From Bacteroidales bacterium (GTDB lineage Bacteria > Bacteroidota > Bacteroidia > Bacteroidales > VadinHA17): a DNA stretch of 64,000 bases. Below the pieces are notes generated by a model that did not search any database, had not been told where the DNA came from, and saw only the letters and a list, made by a program, of their open reading frames with translations. How positions within the stretch are numbered: position 1 is the stretch's first letter; every line of letters begins with the position of its first letter. The stretch covers positions 1 through 64,000 of the forward strand of contig JADJLX010000003.1 of the NCBI GenBank assembly GCA_016709865.1, written 5' to 3'. The position numbers and the translations under genes are program-made. Of the stretch, positions 31,901-46,900 are shown piece after piece.

Positions 31901-34900
31901 GTACAGGTTATGTATTCTTAGGAGGAGGAGGTAATGTACCGAACATAGCGGTACCTGCAGGAACAGCAGCAGGAACTTACCTGGGGACAATGACAGTCAC
32001 CAATGCTAATGGCTGTACCAATACAAAAGCAATAAGCCTAACAGTTAATCCTCTGCCAACCATAACAAGTACAGGAACTGTAGCAGCTGTATGTTTCAGT
32101 GCAGGAGCCCAGACAACAACAATGCCTTACACTGCAACAACCAATAGTCCGACCTCATATAGTATAAACTGGGCAACACTTGCCGATCAGGGAAGTACAG
32201 GTTATGTATTCTTAGGAGGAGGAGGCAATGTACCGAACATAGCGGTACCTGCAGGAACAGCAGCAGGAACCTACCTGGGGACAATGACAGTCACCAATGC
32301 AAATGGATGTACTGCCACACAGGCTGTAAGTTTAACTGTCCTGACAACACCAACAATCACTTCAACAGGAACAGTAGCACCTGTATGTATCACTGCCGGG
32401 GCTCAGACAACAACGATGCCCTATACTGCAACAACCAATAGTCCGACCTCATATAGTATAGACTGGGCAACCCTTACCGACCAGGGGAGTACAGCTTATG
32501 TATTCTTAGGAGGAGGAGGAAACGTTCCGAACATAGCAGTACCGGCAGGAACAGCAGCAGGTACCTATCCCGGGACCATGACAATTACCAGTGCTAACGG
32601 TTGTACCAATACAAAGGCAATAAGCTTAACAGTTAATCCTTTGCCAACCATAACAAGTACAGGAACAGTAGCACCTGTATGTTTCAGTGCAGGAGCCCAG
32701 ACAACAACGATGCCCTACACTGCAACAACCAATAGTCCGACCTCATATAGTATAGACTGGGCAACACTTGCCGATCAGGGAAGTACAGGTTATGTATTCT
32801 TAGGAGGAGGAGGCAATGTACCGAACATAGCGGTACCTGCAGGAACAGCAGCAGGAACTTACCTGGGGACAATGACAGTCACCAATGCTAATGGCTGTAC
32901 CAATACAAAGCAATAAGCCTAACAGTTAATCCTCTGCCAACCATAACCAGTACAGGAACAGTAGCAGCTGTATGTTTCAATGCAGGAGCACAAACAACAA
33001 CTATGCCTTACACTGCAACAACCAATAGTCCGACCTCATATAGTATAAACTGGGCAACCCTTGCCGATCAGGGAAGTACAGCTTATGCATTCGTAGGTGG
33101 TGGAGGGAACGTACCAAACATAGCAGTACCGGCAGGAACTGCAGCAGCTACCTACTTAGGAACAATGACAATTACCAATGCAAATGGATGTGCTGCAACA
33201 CAGGCAATTAGTCTTACGGTTAACCCTCTTCCAACGCCTGTTATTACCGGAAATACTGATGTTTGTGCCAATGTTATAGGAGAAGTTTATTCAGTAACAC
33301 CGGCAGCCGGAAGATCATATGTATGGTCAATTTCAGGAGGTGCAATTACAGCTGGAGCCGGAACAAATTCTATTACTGTTACCTGGGGTGCAGCCGGAGC
33401 AGGATGGGTAAAAGTGGTAGAAACAATTGTTGCCACAACCTGTTCTGTTACTACTGCGAATTATGATGTTACGATTAATCCGGGTGCTCCGGCCACAGCT
33501 CCCACATTTACATCTGGTCCTGTTGATATCTGTTTAAACGGGACATTGAATCTAAATGTTTCAGATGTTGCAACAGCTTCTTCATATATCTGGGATTATT
33601 CATGGGTTGCAGGTGTAAACAATAATACTACTGCAGTCAGTCAGGTTGCAATAGATCTTACCGGACTTCTTCCAAATACCTATACGGTTACTGTAGCAGC
33701 AGCCAATGGTTGCGGAACCGGACCATCTATGGCGCCTGTTCATACATTCGATGTCAATGATATCCCGGATCTTTCACCTCTTACAAATACTGTATGCAGC
33801 GATGTTGCTTCAGCCATTACACTTTCAATTACAAATTCCGGGGCGTACTGTTCCGGTATAACATTTAATATTCCTACTATTACAAAGAACGGGCTTACTG
33901 AATCTGCAGGAGCCCCGGTTACTGGTACCGGTTTTGCATCAAATGAGATTGTTAATGATGCATATACTAACAAAACTGCTGCCAGCGTAAATGTAGTATA
34001 TGCAGTTATTCCTGTAAGTACCCAGGGTTGTACCGGTGCTTCTGAAAATGTTACTTTAACCGTGACTCCGGAGCCGGATCTTAATAATCTGAATACGACA
34101 GTTTGCAGTGATGCATCGACAGGAGTTACGTTAACAGATGTACACTCACTGGCCAATAGTTTTAATATAGTATCGATCACACCGCAGGCAGGTCTAGTCA
34201 CCACTGCAGGTAATGCAGTAACGGGAGCAGGTCAGGCAGCCAATGCCATATTAAATGATAAGTGGACCAACAAGACAGCTGGATCTCTGACAGTCACTTA
34301 TGCAATAATACCAAGGATAGCGGCAGGTTGTATAGGCGATCAGGAGAATGTTGTAATCACAATCAGTCCTGAACCGGACCTTAACTTATTGACTTCCACA
34401 GTGTGCAGTGATGCCGTTACAGGGATAACCCTATCAGATGTACACGGACTTGCAAGCAGATTTGAGATAGTATCCATTACTCCACAGGCAGGTCTTGTGG
34501 CAGGAGGATCCAATGCAACAGTCGGTACACTGAAGTTATCAAGTGCCATAGTAAATGATACATGGACAAACAAGACGGCAGGAGCCCTTACTGTTACCTA
34601 TGCAATAATACCGAGAGTAAACTTAGGCTGTATAGGCGACCAGGAGAACGTAGTTGTAACAGTTAATCCTGAACCGGATCTTAATCTTTGAGTTCGACAG
34701 TATGCAGTGATGCCATAACAGGGATCACCCTTTCGGATGTTCATGGACTAGCGAACAGGTTTGAGATAGTATCAATTACACCAACAGGCGGGATAACAGC
34801 AGGAGGGACCAATGCAACAGTCGGGCCTCTGAAGTTGTCGAATGCTATAGTGAATGATACCTGGACCAATAAGACAGCAATCAACCAGACAGTAACCTAT

Positions 34901-37900
34901 GTAATAATACCAAGGATTAACGGCGGCTGTATAGGCGATGCAGAGAATGTTGTAGTAACAGTCACCCCGGAACCTGATCTGAATAATCTTAATACAACTG
35001 TATGCAGCGATGCATCCACAGGAGTAACGTTATCGGATGTTCATGGACTAGCGAACAGGTTTGAGATAGTATCAATCACCCCGCAGGCAGGCCTTGTGAC
35101 CACGGCAGGAAATGCGACAACAGGCGCATTGCAGTTATCATCAGCCATAGTAAATGATAAGTGGACCAACAAGACAGCAGGATCACTGACAGTAACCTAT
35201 GCGATCATACCAAGAATCAACGGAGGCTGTATCGGGGACCAGGAGAATGTAGTTGTTACAATCAGTCCGGAGCCTGATCTGAATAACCTAAATACAACTG
35301 TATGCAGTGATGCCTCAACAGGAGTAACCCTTACAGATGTACATGGACTTGCCAATAGTTTTGAGATAGTATCAATAACGCCACAGGCAGGCCTTGTAAC
35401 CACAGCAGGCAATGCTACTGTGGGAGCAGGGAAGCTATCAAGTGCGATAGCAAGTGACAAGTGGACCAACAAGACAGCAGGTTCATTGACAGTTACATAT
35501 GCTATAATACCAAGAGTAGGCGGAGGTTGTATAGGCGACCAGGAGAATGTAGTGATAACTGTTAATCCTGAGCCGGATCTCAATCCTTTGAGTTCGACGG
35601 TATGCAGCGATGCCGTAACAGGGATCACCCTTTCGGATGTTCATGGACTTGCCGACAGGTTTGAGATAGTATCAATTACACCAACAGGTGGTATTGTAGC
35701 AGGCGGAACCAACTCCACAGTAGGAACACTCAGGCTTTCCAGCGCTATAGTAAATGATACCTGGACTAATAAGACAGCGATCAACCAGACAGTTACCTAT
35801 GTAATAATACCAAGGCTTAACGGAGGATGTATAGGTGATGCAGAGAACGTTGTGGTAACCGTGACGCCGGAGCCGGATCTTAATAATCTGAATACGACAG
35901 TTTGCAGTGATGCATCGACAGGAGTTACGTTAACAGATGTACATTCACTGGCCAATAGTTTTAATATAGTATCGATCACTCCACAGGCAGGTCTTGTCAC
36001 CACTGCAGGTAATGCAGTAACGGGAGCAGGTCAGGCAGCCAATGCCATATTAAATGATAAGTGGACCAACAAGACAGCGGGATCTCTGACAGTCACTTAT
36101 GCAATAATACCAAGGATAGCGGCAGGTTGTATAGGCGATCAGGAGAATGTTGTAATCACAATCAGTCCTGAACCGGACCTTAACTTATTGACTTCCACAG
36201 TATGCAGTGATGCTGTTACAGGGATAACCCTATCAGATGTACACGGACTTGCAAGCAGATTTGAGATAGTATCCATTACTCCACAGGCAGGGCTTGTGGC
36301 AGGAGGATCCAATGCAACAGTCGGTGCACTGAAGTTATCAAGTGCCATAGTAAATGATACATGGACGAATAAGACGGCCGGAGCCCTCACAGTAACCTAT
36401 GCAATAATACCGAGAGTAAACTTAGGCTGTATAGGCGACCAGGAGAACGTAGTTGTAACAGTTAATCCTGAACCGGATCTTAATCCTTTGAGTTCGACAG
36501 TATGCAGTGATGCCATAACAGGGATCACCCTTTCGGATGTTCATGGACTAGCGAACAGGTTTGAGATAGTATCAATTACACCCACAGGCGGGATAACAGC
36601 AGGAGGGACCAATGCAACAGTCGGGCCTCTGAAGTTGTCGAATGCTATAGTGAATGATACCTGGACCAATAAGACAGCAATCAACCAGACAGTAACCTAT
36701 GTAATAATACCAGGATTAACGGCGGCTGTATAGGCGATGCAGAGAATGTTGTAGTAACAGTCACCCCGGAACCTGATCTGAATAATCTTAATACAACAGT
36801 ATGCAGCGATGCATCAACGGGAGTTACCTTATCGGATGTTCATGGACTAGCGAACAGGTTTGAGATAGTATCAATCACCCCGCAGGCAGGCCTTGTGACC
36901 ACGGCAGGAAATGCGACAACAGGCGCATTGCAGTTATCATCAGCCATAGTAAATGATAAGTGGACCAACAAGACAGCAGGATCACTGACAGTAACCTATG
37001 CGATCATACCAAGAATCAACGGAGGCTGTATCGGGGACCAGGAGAATGTAGTTGTTACAATCAGTCCGGAGCCTGATCTGAATAACCTAAATACAACTGT
37101 ATGCAGTGATGCCTCAACAGGAGTAACCCTTACAGATGTACATGGACTTGCCAATAGTTTTGAGATAGTATCAATAACGCCACAGGCAGGCCTTGTAACC
37201 ACAGCAGGCAATGCTACTGTGGGAGCAGGGAAGCTATCAAGTGCGATAGCAAGTGACAAGTGGACCAACAAGACAGCAGGTTCATTGACAGTTACATATG
37301 CTATAATACCAAGAGTAGGCGGAGGTTGTATAGGCGACCAGGAGAATGTAGTGATAACTGTTAATCCTGAGCCGGATCTCAATCCTTTGAGTTCGACGGT
37401 ATGCAGCGATGCTGTAACAGGGATCACCCTCTCGGATGTTCATGGACTTGCCGACAGGTTTGAGATAGTATCAATTACACCAACAGGTGGTATTGTAGCA
37501 GGCGGAACCAACTCCACAGTAGGAACACTTAGGCTTTCCAGCGCTATAGTAAATGATACCTGGACTAATAAGACAGCGATCAACCAGACAGTTACCTATG
37601 TAATAATACCAAGGCTTAACGGAGGATGTATAGGTGATGCAGAGAACGTTGTGGTAACCGTCACGCCGGAGCCGGATCTTAATAATCTGAATACGACAGT
37701 TTGCAGTGATGCATCGACAGGAGTTACGTTAACAGATGTACATTCACTGGCCAATAGTTTTAATATAGTATCGATCACTCCACAGGCAGGTCTTGTCACC
37801 ACTGCAGGTAATGCAGTAACGGGAGCAGGTCAGGCATCCAATGCCATATTAAATGATAAGTGGACCAACAAGACAGCTGGATCTCTGACAGTCACTTATG

Positions 37901-40900
37901 CAATAATACCAAGGATAGCGGCAGGTTGTATAGGCGATCAGGAGAATGTTGTAATCACAATCAGTCCTGAACCGGACCTGGTTACGCCGGTCACAACAAT
38001 CTGCAGCGATGTTATAACAGGTGTCACACTTACAGATGTACACGGACTTGCCAACAGATTTGAGATAGTATCTATTACTCCTCAGGCAGGATTAACACCT
38101 GTTGCTGGCAATGCTTCAACAGGAGCAGGGCAGCTTTCAAATGCAATAGTAAATGATAAATGGATAAATGTTACTGCCGGAGCCCTTACTGTTACATATG
38201 CAGTGATACCAAGAATTAACTTAGGCTGTATCGGTGATCAGGAGAATGTAACTGTTACGATTAGTCCCGAACCCGATTTGAGTAATCTTGATGCAACAGT
38301 TTGCAATAATGTTGCTATTGGAGTTATCCTTTCTGACGTACTGGCACTGGCAGACGGATTTGACATAATATCTATTACTCCGCAGGCAGGACTCACACCA
38401 GGAGGCACTAATGTTGCACCGGGCACAGGAAAGCCATCAAACTATATATCGCTTGATACCTGGACTAATGGTTCAACCGGAAACTTAACAGTAACTTATG
38501 TAGTGGTTCCAACTATCGGAGGAACCTGTTATGGAAATGCGGAGAATGTTGTTATCACAGTCCGTCCTCCAATAGTTGCCGGTGCAATTACCGGAAATAC
38601 TTCAATTTGTTATAATACTGATGCCCCGGCTATCTCCAATGCAATACTGGCATCAGGTGGAGACGGAGTAATAACATATAGCTGGTATTATACAGAAACA
38701 CTAACAGCAGTGCCTGGCGATATAAACTGGACACTTATTCCATTGGCCACAGGTTCAGGTTATGACCCGGGCATTCTTACAAACCCTACAATGTTTGTAA
38801 GGAAAGCTAAAGATGCATCTTGTGCAGCAGAGGTTTATACAAATATGATCACTATCGGCATCTATCCTCTTCCTGTAACATCACCAATTACAGGTGATGC
38901 AGTTTTATGTACAAATGCCACAAATAAAGTATATCAGGTAAGCTTGCCGCGAACAGCAGGTTCTACATATGTATGGACGGTTCCGGCCGGTCTTACAGTA
39001 ACTTCTCCTGCAGGGCTCTACTTTATTATTGTTGATGCTACCGGACCAACAGCACCGGGGGCAAAGATAACAGTAACTGAAACATTGCCCGGACCAACAT
39101 TCTGTACAGGTATCCCTGTTGAATTCCCTGTTGTCGTTACTACGGCAAAAATCGGAGAAGTTGTTTCAGGACCAGTATCAGTTTGCGAAGGTTCTACACT
39201 GAATAACTATAGTGTTTCATTTACAGCGGGTTCAACTTATGCATGGAGTCTGCCTCCGGGAGCATTTATTACCACTGTACCAGATAATCAGTCTGCAGTT
39301 GATGTTACATTCCCGATAAATTTCTCGGGAACAGTATCTGTTGTTGAGACAAACGGTGCATGTACAACATTCCATACCGGAATACCTGTGACTGTAAATC
39401 CAAAACCTGTTCTCAGCAGTTCATTAACACCTCCTGCAATCTGCAGTGGCACATCATTTGATTATACTGCAACCAGTGCAACAGGTGGAGCAACATTTGC
39501 ATGGACAAGAGCAGGAATTCTCGGAATTAATGGAGGAACCGGTTCTGCAGGAGCAGGAAATGTCAGCGAGGTTCTGACAAATACCACAACTGCACCAATT
39601 AGTGTAACTTATGTGTACACAACAACTGCTGCCGGCTGTACCGGAAATCCACAGAATGTTGTTGTAGTTGTTAACCCGTCGGGACAGGCAAACGATCCGT
39701 CCGATATGGTTTTATGTAACGGAGCTGCTACACCGGCTGTTATATTTACTACTAATAATTCAGGAGGATCAACAACATATTCATGGACGAATTCGGTTCC
39801 CGGCATCGGGCTTGCGGCTAGCGGCACCGGGAATATAACATCGTTTACAGCTACTAATGCCACAACGGCACCAGTTGTAGCAACAATTACTGTTACACCG
39901 ACATTTGCAAATGGAAGTGTATCGTGTGTTGGTCCTGACCAGACATTCACTATTACTGTCAATCCGACGGCTCAGGTAACAGATCCAGCAAACCAGGTAG
40001 TCTGCAATAATGGACTTACTGCTCCTGTTGCTTTTGCTACAGTAAATACAGTTGGTACAACCACTTATACCTGGACTAATTCGGCTAGCGGCATCGGGTT
40101 AGCGGCATCCGGTACAGGTGATATAGCTGCGTTTACAGCTGTTAATGCAGGTACTGCACCGGTTGTTGCGACAATAACTGTTACACCTCACTTTGCAAAT
40201 GCTTCAGTAACATGTGACGGTCCTGCACAGACATTCACAATAACAGTGAATCCAACCGGTCAGGTCAACGATCCAGCCAATCAGCTTGTTTGCAACGGAG
40301 CACCGATAACTACGGTGATCTTTACAACAAATAACACTGGTGGAGCAACAACATATGACTGGACGAACAATCTTCCCGGCATAGGGCTCGCAGCTACCGG
40401 CTCGGGGAATATAGCTTCGTTTAATGCGATAAATACAGGTACATCACAGGTAACTGCAACAATAACTGTAACACCAACATATACCAATGGAGCAGTCTCT
40501 TGTGTTGGACCTTCAGAGACATTCACAATTACGGTTAATCCTTCAGGTAAAGTTGATGATCCTGCTGATCAGGTATTATGCAACGGATCTAATACCGCTC
40601 CTGTAACATTTACCACAACCAATCTTGACGGAGCTACAACTTACAGCTGGACTAATACAATACCCGGTATCGGGCTTGCAGCTTCCGGCACAGGTAATAT
40701 AGCAGCCTTTGCAGCAGTTAATACCGGAAATTCGCCGGTTGTTGCCACAATTGCTGTAACGCCTCATTATACCAATGGTGCTCTAACATGCACAGGAACA
40801 CCTCAGAACTTCACAATTACTGTCAATCCGACTGCACAGGTTAATGATCCTGCCGATCAGGTAGTATGTAATACTTTCAATACTGCTGCTGTGAACTTCA

Positions 40901-43900
40901 CAACAAACAAAACTGGAGGAACCACAACATACACCTGGACTAACTCGGTACCCGGCATCGGGCTACCGGCGTCCGGCACCGGGAATATTGCTCCGTTTGT
41001 AGCTGTCAACGCAGGGAATTCACCTGTTGTAGCTACAATAACGGTAACCCCTCATTTTGATAATGGTTTGCCTGTCTGTGACGGACCCGTACAGACTTTC
41101 ACAATAACTGTAAATCCGACAGCACAGGTAACTGATCCGGCTGACCAGGTAGTTTGCAACGGAGCATCGACAGCAACTGTTACATTTGCAACAATTGTCA
41201 GCGGCGGAACCACAAATTATACATGGACCAATGACCTGGTAAGTATAGGTCTTGGAGCAAGCGGCAGCGGCGATATACCTTTCTTCACAGCTTCTAATGC
41301 AACAACAGCTCCGGTAACGGCCAATATCACAGTTACCCTCATTTTACTAATGGTTCAGTAACATGCGACGGACCAGCTCAGATCTTTACCATAACTGTCA
41401 ACCCGACAGCTCAGGTTAATGATCCAGCCAATCAGGTGGTATACAACGGTGGTGCAGTGGCACCAGTTACATTTGCCACACTTAACACCATTGGTACTAC
41501 AACCTATGCCTGGACAAACTCAGAACCTGGCATCTATAGGACTTGCAGCTTCAGGTACAGGTGATATTGCATCCTTTAATGCAGTTAATACAGGTACATC
41601 ACCTGTGGTTGCAACAATCACAGTAACGCCAACATTTGCAAACGGTTCAGTAAACTGTTCCGGTCCTGCACAGACCTTCACAATTACTGTTAATCCGACA
41701 GGTCAGGTCAACGACCCTGCCGATCAGGTTGTATGTAATAATGCACCAGTGGCAGCAGTAACTTTTGGAACTGTAAATACCGGAGGTACAACTACTACTT
41801 ATGCCTGGACCAATTCGGCACCCGGCATCGGGCTTGCGGCATCCGGCTCTGGTAATATAGCTTCATTCACAGCACTTAATGCTACTACAGCTCCTGTTGT
41901 TGCGACTATAGTTGTTACACCAACATTTAAGAATGGTGGTGTTGATTGCGTAGGACCTACACAGACATTTACAATAACAGTAAATCCGACAGGTCAGGTT
42001 AATGATCCGGCCAATCAGGTTGTCTGCAACGGCGGAACAACAACAGCGGTTGCATTTGGTACACTGAACACAGGAGGTACCACAACATACAGCTGGACTA
42101 ATTCAGCTACGAGCATCGGGCTTGCGGCGTCCGGCACAGGAGATATTGCGGCCTTTACAGCATCCAATATCACTACAGCACCTGTTATAGCGACCATAAC
42201 TGTTACACCGCACTTTGAAAACGGTTCAGTAACATGCGATGGTCCGGTTCAGACATTTACAATAACAGTAAATCCAACAGGTCAGGTTAATGATCCTGCC
42301 GATCAGGTTGTATGTAACGGAGATCTTACCACACTTGTGACCTTCACTACAAACAATACAGGAGGGACAACAACTTATACCTGGACGAACTCAACAGCGG
42401 GCATGGGGCTTGGGCGCGGCACAGGTGATATTGCTCCTTTACTGCAATAATGCAGGCACACCAGTTGTGGCAACTATAACTGTAACTCCGCACTTTGATA
42501 ACGGTGCCCCGGTTTGCGATGGTCCGGCACAAACCTTTACAATAACTGTAAATCCGACAGGACAGGTAAATGACCCTGCTGATCAGGTAGTATGTAAGGG
42601 CTCATCAACTACAACTGTGCTCTTTGGTACAACAAACACAGGAGGAACGACAACCTATACATGGGTGAATTCGGCTCCCGGCATCGGGCTTGCGGCATCC
42701 GGATCAGGTAATATTACGGCATTCTCTGCAACAAATGCAGGAACAACACCTCTTGTCGGAACGATTACTGTGACTCCTCATTTCTCAAATGGTTCAGTAA
42801 TTTGTGACGGTCCTGATCAGACATTTACAATTACTGTTAATCCGACTGCACAGGTTAACGACCCGGTTAATCAGGTTGTATGTAACGGACTTCCTGTTGC
42901 TGCTGTTAATTTCGTAACAGTAAACACAGGAGGAACAACAACATTCAACTGGGTTAATGACAATACCACTATCGGTCTCGCGGCAAGCGGAACGGGTAAC
43001 ATAGTAAGTTTTAACGGCATCAATACAGGGACATCTCCCGAAGTTGCTACTATAATTGTCACCCCGACCTTTGACAATGGTTCGGTAACATGTACCGGTC
43101 CTTCACAGAGCTTTACAATAACTGTAAATCCGTCGGGTCAGGTTAATGATCCTGTTGACCAGGTAGTATGCAATGGTTCAAATACCACAGCCGTTGCCTT
43201 CACTACAGCAAATTCAGGAGGCACAACCACATATTCCTGGGCAAATGACAATACCACGATAAATCTGGCCGCTACCGGAACAGGTAATATTCCAGTATTT
43301 ACAGCGACTAACACGGGTGTGTCGCCTGTGGTGGCAACAATAACTGTTACGCCTCATTTCACAAACGGCTCGGTAACATGCGATGGTCCGGTTCAGACCT
43401 TTACAATAACAGTCAATCCGACTGCCCATGTAAATGATCCTGTCAACCAGGTAGTATGCAACGGACTGCCGACAACAGCGGTTACATTCACCACCAATAA
43501 TCTTGGCGGAACAGTTACCTATAACTGGACAAATAATGCTTCAGCAATAGGTCTGGCTGCAAGCGGTTCGGGAAATATTGCATCATTCAATGCAGTTAAC
43601 CTTGGGACCTCACCTGTAATTGCAACTATTACAGTTACCCCGTCGTTTGATAATGGTTCGGTAGCCTGCACAGGTCCTTCACAGACCTTTACAATAACAG
43701 TAAATCCGACAGGACAGGTTAATGATCCTGCAAACCAGGTAGTATGCAATGGTTCACTTTCAACACCTGTTTCGTTCAGTACAACAAATACAGGCGGAAC
43801 AACCACATACTCATGGGTTAACGACAATCTGGCTATTGGTCTTGGGGCAGGAACAACAGGAAACATTGCTGCCTTTACAGCAACAAATGCAACCCTGGCT

Positions 43901-46900
43901 CCGATAGTTGCGAACATTACGGTAACACCACATTATACAAACGGAGCAGTAACATGCGATGGTCCGGCTGAGACTTTTACAATAACAGTCAATCCTTCAG
44001 GAAACGTTGCAGATCCTCTTGATCAGGCACTATGTAACGGGCAGACAACAAACCTTGTTACTTTCACAACCGGGAACTCAGGTGGAACTACAACCTATAG
44101 CTGGACCAATTCGGCGACCGGTATCGGGCTTGCGGCTTCCGGGACAGGAGATATTGCAGCCTTCACGGCTTCCAATATTACTTCAGCTCCTGTCGTTGCG
44201 ACAATAACAGTTACTCCGCACTTTACTAACGGTTCTGTTACATGTAATGGTCCTGTACAGACATTCACAATAACAGTCAATCCGACTGCACAGGTTAATG
44301 ATCCGGCTAATGAAACAGTTTGTGCCGGTGATATGACAACTACAGTGGTCTTTGGAACACTCAACACTGGCGGGACAACAACCTACGACTGGACCAATGA
44401 TAATGCTACAATCGGATTGGCAGCACTAGGATCTGGAGATATAGCCTCGTTTGCAGCAGTAAATGCCGGAACGGCACCTGTAACTGCAACAATAACAGTA
44501 ACTCCAACATTTACAAACGGAGCTGTCAGCTGCACTGGTCCGGCCCAGACATTCACAATAACAGTAAATCCGGCAGGTCAGGTCAACGATCCGGCTAACC
44601 AGGTAGTCTGCAGCGGTTCTTCGACTGCTACTGTCCTCTTTGGAACACTGAATACGGGTGGATCCACTACATATTCATGGACCAACGATCTGCCATCAAT
44701 CGGTCTGGCAGCAAGCGGAACAGGAAGCATTCCATTCTTTACTGCAACAAATGCAAGTACTGCTCCTGTTGTGGCAACGATAGAGGTTACACCTCATTAT
44801 ACGAATAACTCGGTTACCTGCGATGGAACACCACAGACATTTACAATAACTGTCAATCCAAAAGGACAGGTGAACGATCCGGCTAACCAGGTTGTTTGCA
44901 ACGGACTACCGGTAACAGCAATAAACTTTACTACAAATAATACCGGCGGAACAACTACCTATACCTGGGTGAATAATACACCATCTATTGGTCTGGCTGC
45001 ATCAGGAACAGGTCCTATAGCTTCATTTAATGCAGCTAATTTGGGAACCTCTCCTGTTACAGCAACAATAACAGTAACACCTCACTTTGATAATGGTGCA
45101 CCGATATGCGATGGCACTGCTGAGACCTTTACAATAACTGTAAATCCGACTGGTCAGGTCAACGATCCTGCCAATCAGGTAGTATGTAATGGTGCCCCGG
45201 TATCAGCTGTCAACTTCAGCACCAATAACCTGGGAGGTAGCACAACCTATAGCTGGACGAATTCGGCTCCGGGCATAGGGCTTGCTGCTTTAGGTACTGG
45301 TAATATTGCTACATTCAATGCTGTCAATCTCGGTACAGTGCCAGTTGTAGCAACAGTAACAGTTACACCACATTTCTTAAACGGTGCGGTTACATGTGAC
45401 GGTCCGGCTGAGACCTTTACAATAACAGTCAATCCGACAGCCCAGGTAAATGATCCGGCTGATCAGGTTGTATGTAACGGTTTCCCGACAACCCTGGTTA
45501 CTTTCGGAACATTAAATACAGGAGGAACTACCACCTACACCTGGACTAATTCGGCAAGCGGTATTGGGCTTGCGGCTTCCGGTTCAGGAGACATAGCATC
45601 ATTTAATGCTGTTAATACCGGTACCACACCAATAGTGGCATCGATAGTAGTGACTCCTCATTTTGATAATGGTTCGGTAACATGCAATGGTCCGGCACAG
45701 ACATTCACAATAACTGTCAACCCGACGGCACAGGTGAACGATCCTGCCAACCTGGTTGTATGTAACACAGATAATATAGCAGTTACATTTACAACAGGCA
45801 ATTCAGGAGGAGTAACAACCTATACATGGACTAACTCGACACCGGGCATTGGTCTTGCGGCTTCCGGCATTGGTAATATAGCGTCATTTGCAGCAACTAA
45901 TGCAACTACTGCCCCGATTACAGCGACAATAACCGTAACACCAACATTTACAAATGGTGTGGCTTGTGCTGGTCCCGATCAGACATTCACAATAACTGTG
46001 AATCCGACTGGTCAGGTTACCGATCCTGCAGATCAGGTTGTTTGCAATGGTTCGTTTACAGCACCGGTTAATTTCGCAACAGTAAATACAGGCGGAACAA
46101 CAACCTATACATGGACAAACGATCTTACAAGCATTGGTCTGGCAGCATCCGGTACCGGAAATATTTCTGCATTCCCTGCTGTAAATACAGGTACTTCACC
46201 GGTTACTGCAACAATTACAGTTATACCTCACTTCAGCAATAGTCTGGTTACATGTGATGGTCCGGCCCAGACATTCACAATAATAGTGAATCCGACCGCA
46301 CAAGTTACTGACCCTGTCGATCAGGTTGTTTGCAATGGCGCTCCGGTAACTGCTGTTAATTTTGCAACAGTAAACACCGGAGGAACAACAACTTATGCAT
46401 GGACCAATTCGGCAACCGGCATGGGGCTTGCGGCGAGCGGCACTGGAAATATTGCTTCGTTTACAGGTACAAATACCGGTACGGCACCTATTGTAGCCAC
46501 CATAACAGTTACACCAACCTTTAATAACGGTTCAGTAAATTGTACCGGTCCTGCACAGACTTTCACAATAACTGTGAATCCGACAGGTCAGGTGAACGAT
46601 CCTGCCAACCAGGTTGTATGTAACGGAGCAACTGCAACAGCAATTAACTTTACCACATCCAACACAGGAGGAACCACAACATACGACTGGACAAATGACA
46701 GTCCAAGTATTGGTCTGGCGGCTGCCGGCTCAGGAAATATTGCAGCATTTACAGCTGTAAATACCGGAGTGACTCCTGTAGTTGCAACGATAACTGTTAC
46801 TCCTCATTTTGCCAACGGTTCAGTAACATGTACCGGTCCGGCAGAAACATTTACAATAACAGTAAATCCGACACCAAATGTATCAACGGCCAGTCCGCTT

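Noticed and set aside
33740..45432. Long antisense open frames opposite the giant repeat gene
   Set aside because: They repeat with the same period as the sense units and encode no recognisable family; they are shadows of the sense coding.
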